Source: Rhodococcus sp. KRD197
GTDB taxonomy: Bacteria > Actinomycetota > Actinomycetes > Mycobacteriales > Mycobacteriaceae
Reading direction: 5' to 3'
NCBI RefSeq assembly: GCF_017168235.1
Contig: NZ_JABFAO010000004.1
Span: forward strand, 62,001 to 126,000
DNA length: 64,000 bases
Part shown: positions 26,260 through 34,504 of the stretch, in pieces
Layout: every line of letters starts with the position of its first letter
Position numbering within the stretch: position 1 is the first letter of the stretch
Translations under genes and position numbers: made by a program
The notes under the pieces: model-generated
Databases searched by the model: none
What the model saw: the letters and a program-made list of their open reading frames with translations, nothing else
What the model was told of the DNA's origin: nothing

Positions 26260-26793
26260 ATGACCGTCGAGACACCAACCGAAGCCACCTCCACCGCTCG
26301 CACGCGGCTGCCGCTGCTGCTGGGAATTATCGCGCTCGTCGCTGTGGTGCTGGCTGTCGTATTCGGGTTTCTGTGGCGCGCCGCGGCGAGCGACCTCGCT
26401 TCGGCGCAGGCTCAGGAGCGAGATCGGCAGATCGCAATCAACACCGCTACGGATTACGCTGCGCGGTCGCTGACGTACGACTATCGCGATCTCGACGCCT
26501 TCTTCGAGGGTGTCGACGAAGGGGCCTCGCAGGGCTTGCGTGATCGGTACGACGGTGTGCGCGATGCGCTGACGACCATCATGACCGAATCGCAAGTGGT
26601 CGCGACAGGTGAAGTGCTCTCCGCAGCAGTCGATTCCGAAGGTGGAGGCGAATACAAGGTGACGGTGTTCGCGCAGCAGACCACGCAGAACGTGCAGCAG
26701 CCCGATGCCGGTGCGGTTCCGAACCTGCTCACGGTGACGGTGACCGATCAGGACGGGTTGTGGACCGTCAGCGACTACGGACCGAAGGCCTGA
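26260..26793 (+). CDS. Mce-associated membrane protein (Mam)
   Basis: This 177-aa protein has one transmembrane helix (residues about 19-42) and an extracytoplasmic domain of the Mam type ('ATDYAARSLTYDYRDLDAFFE', 'VTVFAQQTTQN', 'LWTVSDY'). Mam proteins stabilise Mce complexes. Only one is present; many mce operons carry two to four. Its last 19 bp overlap the converging methyltransferase gene. Confidence 0.85.
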   Translation: MTVETPTEATSTARTRLPLLLGIIALVAVVLAVVFGFLWRAAASDLASAQAQERDRQIAINTATDYAARSLTYDYRDLDAFFEGVDEGASQGLRDRYDGVRDALTTIMTESQVVATGEVLSAAVDSEGGGEYKVTVFAQQTTQNVQQPDAGAVPNLLTVTVTDQDGLWTVSDYGPKA

Positions 26794-27938
26794 CCGGTCG
26801 CGGGTTCGGTTGCAGGTTTGGTTGCACTGACGAACTGCGCCAGCCCTCGGATCTCCTGTTCGATCTCTGTCATCCCGGCGCTCGCGAAGATGGACGGAAA
26901 GGTGTCTCTGTCGAACATCGTGACTCCGATCCGTCTCGAGCCGGCCCGCAGCAACGTCCGCACCGGCGCGGCTTCGCGGCCATAGCTCGTCATGATCGCG
27001 ATTCGGCCTCCCGGACGTAGGACTCGCAGGAGTTCCTGTGTCACGGTGAAGGGTTCGGGCACCAGGTAGAGCGCGGCGTAGCAGCACACGGCGTCGAATG
27101 TGCCGTCGGCAAACGGGAGTGCTCGAGCATCTCCGCGGGCGTAAGCGGCGTGCGGGCCACGATTGTCGCGGACGGCACGCAGAATCATCGGCTCGGAGAT
27201 GTCGAAACCGAGCGCGACGCCGTCTCCGGACAGATGGGTGGACAGGTGCTTGGTGAAATTGCCCGGTCCGGAGGCTACATCGAGGACGGTCATATCGCCG
27301 GACAGTCGCAGATCGGCGACGGCTTTGTCGCGCTCGGCCGTCATCGACAAGCCGCCGAGGCCCATCATCGCGACCCCGGCAGGGCGCCAGAGCTTTTCGT
27401 AGATGGAAGCCACGACGCGGCTGTTCATCGCTCGGCTCGCTGCGGTGGGAGACGGAGCTGGGGTGCCTCCGAGCAGCTCCGCGTAACCGCGGGACAGCTC
27501 GACAGATGCGCGGGCGTCGGGTTCCATCAGCGCAACTGCTCGGTCCAGGGCATCGGCTGCGTCCGAGACGGGAGCCGTTCCAGCGTCGGTCTCGCCGCTG
27601 TCGCCACTCTCGGTCTCGCCGCTGTCGCCATCGACGGGGTAGGGCGGCATTCCGGCACCCTGAAGCCGGTACCGACCCCAGAAATCGACTTCGCTGACGG
27701 TGACAGCGCCCTCGCCGGACTCGGTTCGCAGAGTGCCCGAACGGTTGCGCCCGCCGCATTCCGCCATGAACGCATCCAACTCGTCGTGCGGTCGGATTCG
27801 CCCGTACCACCGGTAGCGTCCGTCGATGGGCTGTGAATGCCCCCGCAGATCGACTTCGACGTCGAACCGAGCCGGAGGCGTCGCGAAGGTCAGCGTCGCG
27901 TCGCCTCGAAAATCGGGCTTTCCCGACAGATCGCTCAC
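26775..27938 (-). CDS. DUF4873-methyltransferase fusion protein
   Basis: This 387-aa protein has two parts. Residues about 1-100 match the stand-alone DUF4873 protein of cluster 1 (PIDGRYRWYGRI and a closing FWGRYRL). After a linker with repeated GETESGDSGETD, residues about 190-370 form a class I SAM-dependent methyltransferase with motif I 'VLDVASGPGN', 'FDISEPM', 'ARALPFADGTFDAV' and 'RVLRPGGRIAI'. The GTG at 27938 overlaps the TetR stop by 4 bp (GTGA), so the two are co-translated. A small-molecule or lipid methyltransferase is likely; the substrate is unknown. Confidence 0.75.
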   Translation of the reverse strand: MSDLSGKPDFRGDATLTFATPPARFDVEVDLRGHSQPIDGRYRWYGRIRPHDELDAFMAECGGRNRSGTLRTESGEGAVTVSEVDFWGRYRLQGAGMPPYPVDGDSGETESGDSGETDAGTAPVSDAADALDRAVALMEPDARASVELSRGYAELLGGTPAPSPTAASRAMNSRVVASIYEKLWRPAGVAMMGLGGLSMTAERDKAVADLRLSGDMTVLDVASGPGNFTKHLSTHLSGDGVALGFDISEPMILRAVRDNRGPHAAYARGDARALPFADGTFDAVCCYAALYLVPEPFTVTQELLRVLRPGGRIAIMTSYGREAAPVRTLLRAGSRRIGVTMFDRDTFPSIFASAGMTEIEQEIRGLAQFVSATKPATEPATGQAFGP

Positions 27939-28705
27939 AGGTGCTGCTCTCCTTCTGTTCGCGAGAACGCGGTGTGCATGGGTTGATCGGTGTCCACAGT
28001 GACGCCTGCGAGTGCGCACGAGGAGTTCATCAGGCCACGTATCAACGAGGCGACATAGGCCGTGAAGGTTTCGATGGGCATTGCCGGTTCGGAGTGTGCC
28101 GAGTCGCCCAGCCACCAGTCGGTAGCCGAGGCGACGGCACCGAACGCGGAATAGGACACCATTTCGACTGCCGCGCCGTCCAATTCTCGTGCGCTGGTGG
28201 CATCTGCGAACAGATGCGCGAGCCGACTCGCGGCCAGGCGCGCGGACGCGAGCGTCGGGTCCGGTCTCGCATGCCTGTCGGTCGCGCGCTGGGTGAAATG
28301 ACTGTGCACCAGAAATCGGAACAGGTTGGGGTGTTCGGCCACGATGACTGCGTACTCGCCCGTCCCCTGTTCGACGAGAGCTGATACCGAATCTTCGAAG
28401 AGGTTCACGCTGAGCAGTATTCGGTCCCACAGCATGTTCTGGACGTGATCGACGATGGCCGCGTACAGGTCGGTCTTGGCGGCGAAGTGTCGATAGAGTT
28501 TGGGCTTGGAGGCACCCGCAGATTTCGCGATATCGCCCATGCTGACATCTGGGCCGAACTGCTCGATGGCGGTGAGTGCGGCTTCGACGAAGCTCTGGCG
28601 CACCGCGAGTCGGTGTTCGCGCCATCTCTCGCTGCGGGCGTCGACCCGCGGTAGAGACGACTCGGCATGGTTGTTGGGGTTGACATGCTCGGTGACCTGA
28701 ACCAC
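27935..28705 (-). CDS. TetR-family regulator of oxygenase cluster 2
   Basis: The 256-aa protein has a TetR DNA-binding domain ('MGDIAKSAGASKPKLYRHF', about residues 50-100) and a C-terminal effector domain. Opening 'ARSERWREHR' links it to the TetR proteins at 2830 and 58277. A GTG start at 28705 was chosen; longer in-frame starts up to 28828 would cover the dyad at 28714-28735. It is divergent from the AurF-like genes and co-transcribed with the methyltransferase. Confidence 0.82.
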   Translation of the reverse strand: MVQVTEHVNPNNHAESSLPRVDARSERWREHRLAVRQSFVEAALTAIEQFGPDVSMGDIAKSAGASKPKLYRHFAAKTDLYAAIVDHVQNMLWDRILLSVNLFEDSVSALVEQGTGEYAVIVAEHPNLFRFLVHSHFTQRATDRHARPDPTLASARLAASRLAHLFADATSARELDGAAVEMVSYSAFGAVASATDWWLGDSAHSEPAMPIETFTAYVASLIRGLMNSSCALAGVTVDTDQPMHTAFSRTEGEQHL

Positions 28706-28713
28706 ACTTCGAT

Positions 28714-28735
28714 AGTACCCATTACCGCTGGTACT
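28714..28735. promoter_or_regulatory. TetR operator candidate AGTACC-N10-GGTACT
   Basis: A perfect 6-bp inverted repeat spaced by 10 nt, lying 9 nt upstream of the TetR start and about 117 nt upstream of the AurF-like gene on the other strand. TetR proteins commonly bind such dyads over their own promoters. It differs from the 5-3-5 palindrome of cluster 1. Confidence 0.5.
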
Positions 28736-28852
28736 GGCTACCGGGGGTTTCGGGTACTGATCGGTGCGTTCTTCGGGCGTTGTCGGTAGTTTGTGGTTCG
28801 GGAATTGGGGGATTTCGGTGCAGCACATCGGCGATCACGAGGGGGATCTGTC

Positions 28853-29815
28853 ATGAATCCGGTGGAGGCCGCGCGGCCCGCTCTCACGACGCAGGACGCC
28901 GTCACCGTCAGGGCGCGAACGGTCGGTCCACGGGACAAGACGGCTCGGCGTCTGCTGAAGTCCACCGCGGACAAGTTCTACGACGCCGAGGTGGACATCG
29001 ACTGGGACGCACCAGTGGTGGAGGGCAAGAAGTGGCTCCCCGATCATCGAATCTCGCTCTACGGCACCTCGCTGTGGAACAAGCTCGATGAGGAGCAGCG
29101 ACGAGAACTCGGCCGGCACGAGATCGTCAGCATCCTCTCGTTCGGGATCTATGCCGAGGGGTTCTTGAGTACGAGCCTGTTGCGAGTGTTCGGGATGGGA
29201 TCGCTTTCGGACCACTCGCTGTATTCGATCGCCGAGGTGGGCGAGGAATCTCGGCACTCGATCATGTTCGGGAAGCTCATCGAAAAGGCGGGTATCGAGC
29301 CCTACCTACTGCCGAAGTTCTCGTTGACTCTGGTCAAGCTCGGGCAGTTCCTTCCGATCGGTCCGGCCACGTACGGCGCGACTTTGCTGATCGAAGAGGT
29401 GCTCGACCGCGCGCAGCGCGAGATCCAGAACGATCCGGAGATGCAACCGCACCTGCGCCAGCTGATGCGTATCCACGTGGTGGAGGAATCTCGGCACATC
29501 ACCTACGCGCGCGAGGAACTCGTCCGCGGCATGCGGTCGATGAATCGGTTCAATCGGGCGCTACACCGGGTGATTCTTGCGGCGATCGCGAATGTCGCCT
29601 ATCCCTCTCTCGTCAATCCCCGGGTCTATCGAGCAGTCGGTATCAACCCGATTCGAGGCAGCCTCACTGCGATGTTCAGCACCACGTACAAGAACAACGT
29701 GCAGTTCATGTCGGAACCGATGGTGAGGTTCTTCGCCGACGCCGGGATGTGCGAGGGCTTCGTGACCCGCAGATTGTGGCGGATGACCCGCGCGATGCCG
29801 GACGACCTCCTATGA
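28853..29815 (+). CDS. AurF-like diiron oxygenase, canonical ligands present
   Basis: The 320-aa protein has the full seven-ligand pattern expected of AurF: E90, E132-x2-H135 (in 'EVGEESRH'), E181/E182, and H208-x3-E212-x2-H215 (in 'IHVVEESRH'). AurF-family enzymes are ferritin-like diiron oxygenases acting on amines or other small molecules. A GAGGGGGA lies before the ATG at 28853. It overlaps the next gene, a ligand-poor paralogue, by 4 bp, and is divergent from its TetR. The substrate is unknown. Confidence 0.8.
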   Translation: MNPVEAARPALTTQDAVTVRARTVGPRDKTARRLLKSTADKFYDAEVDIDWDAPVVEGKKWLPDHRISLYGTSLWNKLDEEQRRELGRHEIVSILSFGIYAEGFLSTSLLRVFGMGSLSDHSLYSIAEVGEESRHSIMFGKLIEKAGIEPYLLPKFSLTLVKLGQFLPIGPATYGATLLIEEVLDRAQREIQNDPEMQPHLRQLMRIHVVEESRHITYAREELVRGMRSMNRFNRALHRVILAAIANVAYPSLVNPRVYRAVGINPIRGSLTAMFSTTYKNNVQFMSEPMVRFFADAGMCEGFVTRRLWRMTRAMPDDLL

Positions 29816-30675
29816 GTTCACGTGCGGCACGAGTCCACTTCGATCCGCACGTCGATATCGACTGGGATGCACCCTGGCAATTCGAGATGTTCGCGTTGCC
29901 GCCCACGTCGGTGTCGTTGTACGGCACACGCAGGTGGAGGAAGCTGACGCCGGAGCAGCAGCGAACCCTCGCGCTGCACGAGGCCGTCAGTGGGTGGAGC
30001 ACGCTCGCGTACCTCTCTGCGATTCTCTCGGGCAACGAACTCCGGCGAGCGGCTGAAGAGGGTCTGAACAGCGCGGCATCGAGAAGTGCGCTGCTCGAGG
30101 TTGCGCGCGGATCTCGGGCGACAATCACCTTCGGTCGGCTCGTGCGGGCCACCGGGCTGGAGCCGTACAAACCGCCGCGCGGCACCGAGACGGCTGCCAA
30201 GTTGTTGGCTTTTCTGCCGCTGGGCTCGGCGTCGTATGCCTCGACGCTGCTGGTGGAGGAGACGTTCATCCGTGGCATCGAGAGCGTCGTCGAGGACCCG
30301 GACATCGAACCGCACGTGCGTCAGGCGGTGAAGATATATCGCTTCGAGTCCGAGGAGCGGTTGAGCTACGCACGATCGGAAGTCGCTGCCGCGCAGTCGA
30401 GATCGGGACGGATCGAGCGAGCTTTCAACCGAGTGCTGCTCGCGCTCCTCGCAAACGTAATACTTCGGTTGAACCTCTCGCCCGCGGTGTATCGCTCGGT
30501 TGGGTTCTCGCCCGTGCGGGGGCTGATCGCGTCGAGGCGAGTGCGCCGCAACCGCAGGATCGACACGGCCGCGCCGGTCGTCGAATTCCTCGATTCGGTG
30601 AATTTGCTCGACGGCATGATCACCTCGTCATTGTGGACGCTCACCGGAGTTGCGTCCGAAAGGAAGATTTCGTGA
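29812..30675 (+). CDS. AurF-like paralogue lacking diiron ligands
   Basis: This 287-aa protein is clearly related to its upstream neighbour ('FDPHVDIDWDAPW', 'VSLYGTR-RW', 'VYRSVGFSPVRGL') but has lost five of the seven metal ligands. The E-x2-H pair is G100 and A103, and the H-x3-E-x2-H motif is Y176, S180 and R183. E57 and E149/E150 remain. The N-terminus is 34 residues shorter than that of the partner. Coupled translation (ATGA) with the intact protein suggests a stable role such as a structural partner in a heteromer. Confidence 0.72.
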   Translation: MSSRAARVHFDPHVDIDWDAPWQFEMFALPPTSVSLYGTRRWRKLTPEQQRTLALHEAVSGWSTLAYLSAILSGNELRRAAEEGLNSAASRSALLEVARGSRATITFGRLVRATGLEPYKPPRGTETAAKLLAFLPLGSASYASTLLVEETFIRGIESVVEDPDIEPHVRQAVKIYRFESEERLSYARSEVAAAQSRSGRIERAFNRVLLALLANVILRLNLSPAVYRSVGFSPVRGLIASRRVRRNRRIDTAAPVVEFLDSVNLLDGMITSSLWTLTGVASERKIS

Positions 30676-32213
30676 CGGTACATCGCACCGGGATCCTCGT
30701 CATCGGGGCAGGATTCTCCGGACTGGGCATGGCAATTCAGCTTCGCAAGCGAGGGCGCACCGACTTCCTCGTGCTCGAGAAGTCGCAGGCGCTCGGTGGT
30801 ACGTGGCGCGACAACACCTACCCAGGTTGCGCCTGCGACGTTCCGTCGCACATGTACTCGTTCTCCTTCGAACCCAATCCGGACTGGTCGCAGATGTGGG
30901 CGCAGCAGCCCGAGATCAAGAGTTACCTCGACGGGTTGGGGGAGAAGTACCGGCTCGAGGAGAACATCAGGTTCGGTGTCGAATGTGTCGGTGGGTACTG
31001 GGACGAAGCGCAGTTGCAATGGCACATTCGTACCGCCGACGGCGACGAGTACATCGCGCAGTTTCTGGTTTCCGGCATCGGGGCCCTGCACATTCCGAAT
31101 GTTCCGGAGTTGAACGGTATCGACTCGTTCGCCGGTGACACCTTTCACTCGGCCCGCTGGAACCACGATGTCGATCTGACGGGCAAGAAGGTCGCCGTCA
31201 TCGGAACCGGCGCCAGTGCAGTCCAGTTCGTTCCCCGTATCGTCGACACGGTCGGAGAACTGCAGCTCTATCAGCGCACACCCGCCTGGGTGCTGCCTCG
31301 CAGCAACTACTCCATACCGGGCCCGGTGCGGCGGATGTTCCGCCGGGTACCGCTGTTGCGCAGGGCATTCCGCACCTCGGTGTACCTTTCGGCCGAGTGG
31401 CTCGCTGTTGGCTTGAACGGTCACGTGAATCTGCTGCGTCCGATGGAATACGCCGCACGCAAGTACATCGAACGCGAAGTGAAGGACCCAGTTCTTCGAC
31501 GCAAACTGCTGCCCGACTATCGAATCGGGTGCAAGCGAATCCTAGGTTCGGACTCCTACTACGCTGCGCTCGCTCGTTCCAATGCCGAGGTGATCACCGA
31601 CGGGATCGAGGAGATTCGAACGGGATCGATCGTCGGGTCCGACGGAACCGAACGCGATGTCGATGTGATCGTCTACGCCACCGGCTTTCACGTGACGGAC
31701 GGGTTCGAGTCGATGAATGTGGCCGGGATCGGAGGCCGCGAACTGGTCCCGCACTGGCAAGAGAACGGGATCGAGACGTATCTCGGTATCGTGACTGCCG
31801 GCTTCCCCAACTCGTTCTTCCTCCTCGGCCCCAACACTGCCCTGGGACACAACTCTGTGGTGTTCATGATCGAACAACAGATTCGGTACGTGTTGGAGGC
31901 GATCGAGTTCGTCGAGGCTGGGGCGGCCGGTGCACTGACCGTGCGTCCACAGGTTCAGCGCCAGTTCACCTCCGACATCGCCCGCAAGCTGTCCACGGGA
32001 GTGTGGTCCACCGGCGGCTGCACCAGCTGGTACCTCGATTCGCACGGGGTGAACCGAACCGTGTGGCCGGGCTTCACCTGGCAGTACTGGTTGCGAACCA
32101 GGCGTTTCGTCCCGTCGGAGTACGAGTTTCTGTTTCCCGCACGCGTCGGGCGCCCGGTGGACGAACCGCCGGACGCCGACTCACTCGTCGAATCGAAGGA
32201 AGTGTCCGCATGA
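30672..32213 (+). CDS. Flavin-containing (Baeyer-Villiger-type) monooxygenase
   Basis: This 513-aa protein has the FAD Rossmann motif 'GAGFSGLG', the Baeyer-Villiger fingerprint F-x-G-x3-H-x3-W ('FAGDTFHSARW', about residue 155), a second nucleotide motif 'GTGASA' and 'YATGFHVTD'. Such enzymes insert oxygen next to a ketone using NADPH. The GTG start overlaps the preceding stop (GTGA). It sits in a four-gene chain, AurF-like x2, BVMO, SDR, with 4-bp overlaps throughout, implying a joint oxidative pathway whose substrate is unknown. Confidence 0.88.
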   Translation: MTVHRTGILVIGAGFSGLGMAIQLRKRGRTDFLVLEKSQALGGTWRDNTYPGCACDVPSHMYSFSFEPNPDWSQMWAQQPEIKSYLDGLGEKYRLEENIRFGVECVGGYWDEAQLQWHIRTADGDEYIAQFLVSGIGALHIPNVPELNGIDSFAGDTFHSARWNHDVDLTGKKVAVIGTGASAVQFVPRIVDTVGELQLYQRTPAWVLPRSNYSIPGPVRRMFRRVPLLRRAFRTSVYLSAEWLAVGLNGHVNLLRPMEYAARKYIEREVKDPVLRRKLLPDYRIGCKRILGSDSYYAALARSNAEVITDGIEEIRTGSIVGSDGTERDVDVIVYATGFHVTDGFESMNVAGIGGRELVPHWQENGIETYLGIVTAGFPNSFFLLGPNTALGHNSVVFMIEQQIRYVLEAIEFVEAGAAGALTVRPQVQRQFTSDIARKLSTGVWSTGGCTSWYLDSHGVNRTVWPGFTWQYWLRTRRFVPSEYEFLFPARVGRPVDEPPDADSLVESKEVSA

Positions 32214-33061
32214 AGAACTTCGACGACAAGGTGGCCGTGGTCACCGGCGCCGGGTCGGGAATCGGCCGCGCGCTGGCTCTGGATCTCGCGGGTCGGGGCG
32301 CGTATCTGGCCATCTCCGACGTTCATCCCGCCGGTCTTGCCGAGACGCATGCGCTCTGTGAGCAAGCTGGCGCCCGCACGGTGTCGTTCGAACTCGACGT
32401 ATCCGATCGGGCTGCCGTTCACCGGCACGCCGATGCGGTGCTGGCCGAGTTCGGCCGAGTGAACCTGGTCGTCAACAACGCGGGGGTCGCACTCGGTGCC
32501 GACGTCGTGGACATGACGTGGGACGACTTCGAGTGGGTCATGAACGTCGACTTCTGGGGCGTCGCCAACGGAACCAAAGCATTTCTCCCCGCGCTGATCG
32601 AATCCGGTGACGGTCACGTGGTGAACATCTCCAGCGTGTTCGGATTGATGGGGATTCCTGGCCAGAGCGCATACAACTCGGCGAAGTTCGCAGTGCGCGG
32701 CTTCACGGAGGCGTTGCGTCAAGAAATGAAGATCGCTCGTCATCGCGTCGGTGTCAGCTGCGTGCACCCCGGAGGTATCAAGACCAATATCGTCGCCAAC
32801 GCACGCGGTATGCAGGACCTCGGCGATCGCGACGAGGTCACACGGCGTTTCGAACAGATCGCGATGACCACACCCGCCAAGGCGGCGCAGGTCATCCTCG
32901 CCGGTGTGGAGCGAAACAAAGCCAGGATTCTCATCGGTCCCGACGCGAGGGGATTCGATCTCGTTCCGCGTATCGTCGGCCCTCGGTATCAGGACCTTCT
33001 CGCGCCGCTGTACCGGGCGGGGCGTTCGGCCCAAAGCAAGATGGGTGTGGGCGAGCGGTAG
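32210..33061 (+). CDS. Short-chain dehydrogenase/reductase
   Basis: The 283-aa classical SDR has 'TGAGSGIG' for NAD(P), 'NNAG', catalytic Ser in 'NISSVFG' and Y-x3-K in 'YNSAKFAV'. Residue D about 40 after the second strand suggests NAD+ preference. It starts within the stop of the BVMO gene (ATGA). It probably interconverts an alcohol and the ketone used by the monooxygenase; this is inferred from order. Confidence 0.87.
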   Translation: MKNFDDKVAVVTGAGSGIGRALALDLAGRGAYLAISDVHPAGLAETHALCEQAGARTVSFELDVSDRAAVHRHADAVLAEFGRVNLVVNNAGVALGADVVDMTWDDFEWVMNVDFWGVANGTKAFLPALIESGDGHVVNISSVFGLMGIPGQSAYNSAKFAVRGFTEALRQEMKIARHRVGVSCVHPGGIKTNIVANARGMQDLGDRDEVTRRFEQIAMTTPAKAAQVILAGVERNKARILIGPDARGFDLVPRIVGPRYQDLLAPLYRAGRSAQSKMGVGER

Positions 33062-33071
33062 AGGGCTCGGC

Positions 33072-34469
33072 TCACCGATTACGTGCGTGCGCGAGCCACG
33101 CTTGCTCGTCCGCGCCGATGGCGGTCGTCGGGGGGTCTCCGTAGATCCATTCGCGCGCGATGCGATGCCAGTTCGCGGTCGCTTCCAGTTGGCCGAGCAC
33201 TCCGAAGGTCAAGAAGTCGGCGCGCCGCGAGAAGAGGTGCTCCGGCGGCAGGTACTGACTCTTCATGCCGGCGAATCGACCACCCCGTGGATTCACTGCG
33301 AGCAGCAGTCCGCTGGTCGCGAGCGATGGTGTGACCGTGAGCATTCGGTCCACCAGGTTCCACTCCGACGCTGCAAAGGTGTACTCGAGGCACTCGTCGG
33401 CGGTGACACCGGCATCCGGATCGACGATGCCGCGGGCAATCATCGCCGCCAGCAGATCCTCGCCCCGCTCCTCGGCTGCAGCGCGCAGACAGTCGATCTC
33501 GAACTCGACGTGTTCGTGCAGCATTCGGTTGTACAGTCCGAAGTCGATGAAAGCCACTCGGCCGTCCTCGCAGAGAAGCACGTTGCCCGGGTGCGGGTCT
33601 CCGCAGAACTCGTCGAACCTGTACAGCGAACCCACATAGAAGCGGTAGATGATCTCGCCGATCCGATCGCGTTCGCCGGCGTCGAGATCCCGGATCGAGT
33701 CGAAGCGGCGACCTTGGACGAATTCCGTCACGAGAACGCGTGGGCTGCACACATCGAGGATGGCGTCGGGTACGAAAACGGACGGATGGCCGGCGAATCG
33801 TTGCGCCAAGATGCGTTGCGTACGAGCCTCTTCCGTGTAGTCGAGTTCTCGTTCGAAGTGAATGCGGAGTTCGTCGATGAGTGCGGGAGCGGAGAACGAC
33901 GGCATGGATGACCGCCAGAACTTGAGGAACAGCGCGAGATTCTTCATATCGGATTCGATCGCGAGGTCCACGCCCGGGTACTGCACTTTCACCGCCACCT
34001 CGCGTCCGTCGTGCAAGATCGCTCGATACACTTGGCCGATCGATGCAGCCGCGATCGGTGTCTCGTCGAACCGCGCGAAAACCTGGTCGATCGAGCGGCC
34101 GAGGTCTTTCTCCACGACCCACCTCATCGACTCGAAGTCGACGTCCGGTGCTCGGTCGCGCAGTGCGGCGAGTTTGTTCTGGAAACGCTCACGGTGCTGC
34201 TCGGGGACCAACGCCAAGTCGAGCACCGACAGCATCTGCCCGATCTTCATGGCGGCGCCCTTCATACCGCCGAGAACGTTGACGAGTTGATCCGCGGCCT
34301 GAATCGAGGACTTCTCGGCCAGCAGTGATCGCATTTCCTCGGAACGAGAGACCATCGACATCCGCGTCCCGGCGGTGCGAAGTGCCGCACTTGCAGCTGC
34401 TCGACCCAATCGGCTCCCGCGTGCGATGCGCGAGGTCGGAATGGGGCGACTGCGGGGGCGTTCGGGCAC
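33072..34469 (-). CDS. ABC1/UbiB-family atypical kinase
   Basis: This 465-aa protein of the UbiB/ADCK family shows the K-x-GQ motif in 'GAAMKIGQMLS', the alanine-rich loop 'AAASIGQVYRA', the Lys of 'VAVKVQYPG', 'DPHPGNVLL' and 'FIDFGLYNRM'. ABC1 proteins are linked to isoprenoid/quinone or lipid metabolism. The start is a GTG. It is the last gene of a leftward run that begins with the amidohydrolase at 38325, and it converges on the SDR gene. Confidence 0.85.
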   Translation of the reverse strand: MPERPRSRPIPTSRIARGSRLGRAAASAALRTAGTRMSMVSRSEEMRSLLAEKSSIQAADQLVNVLGGMKGAAMKIGQMLSVLDLALVPEQHRERFQNKLAALRDRAPDVDFESMRWVVEKDLGRSIDQVFARFDETPIAAASIGQVYRAILHDGREVAVKVQYPGVDLAIESDMKNLALFLKFWRSSMPSFSAPALIDELRIHFERELDYTEEARTQRILAQRFAGHPSVFVPDAILDVCSPRVLVTEFVQGRRFDSIRDLDAGERDRIGEIIYRFYVGSLYRFDEFCGDPHPGNVLLCEDGRVAFIDFGLYNRMLHEHVEFEIDCLRAAAEERGEDLLAAMIARGIVDPDAGVTADECLEYTFAASEWNLVDRMLTVTPSLATSGLLLAVNPRGGRFAGMKSQYLPPEHLFSRRADFLTFGVLGQLEATANWHRIAREWIYGDPPTTAIGADEQAWLAHARNR

Positions 34470-34504
34470 CTTCGGCTCCGCTTTCGTGGCAGGGTGGGGT
34501 GGGC

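Noticed and set aside
27939-28625. Longer version of the methyltransferase reading through the TetR gene
   Set aside because: The upstream part is Arg-rich shadow sequence antisense-frame to TetR; the GTGA overlap at 27935-27938 gives a clean start.
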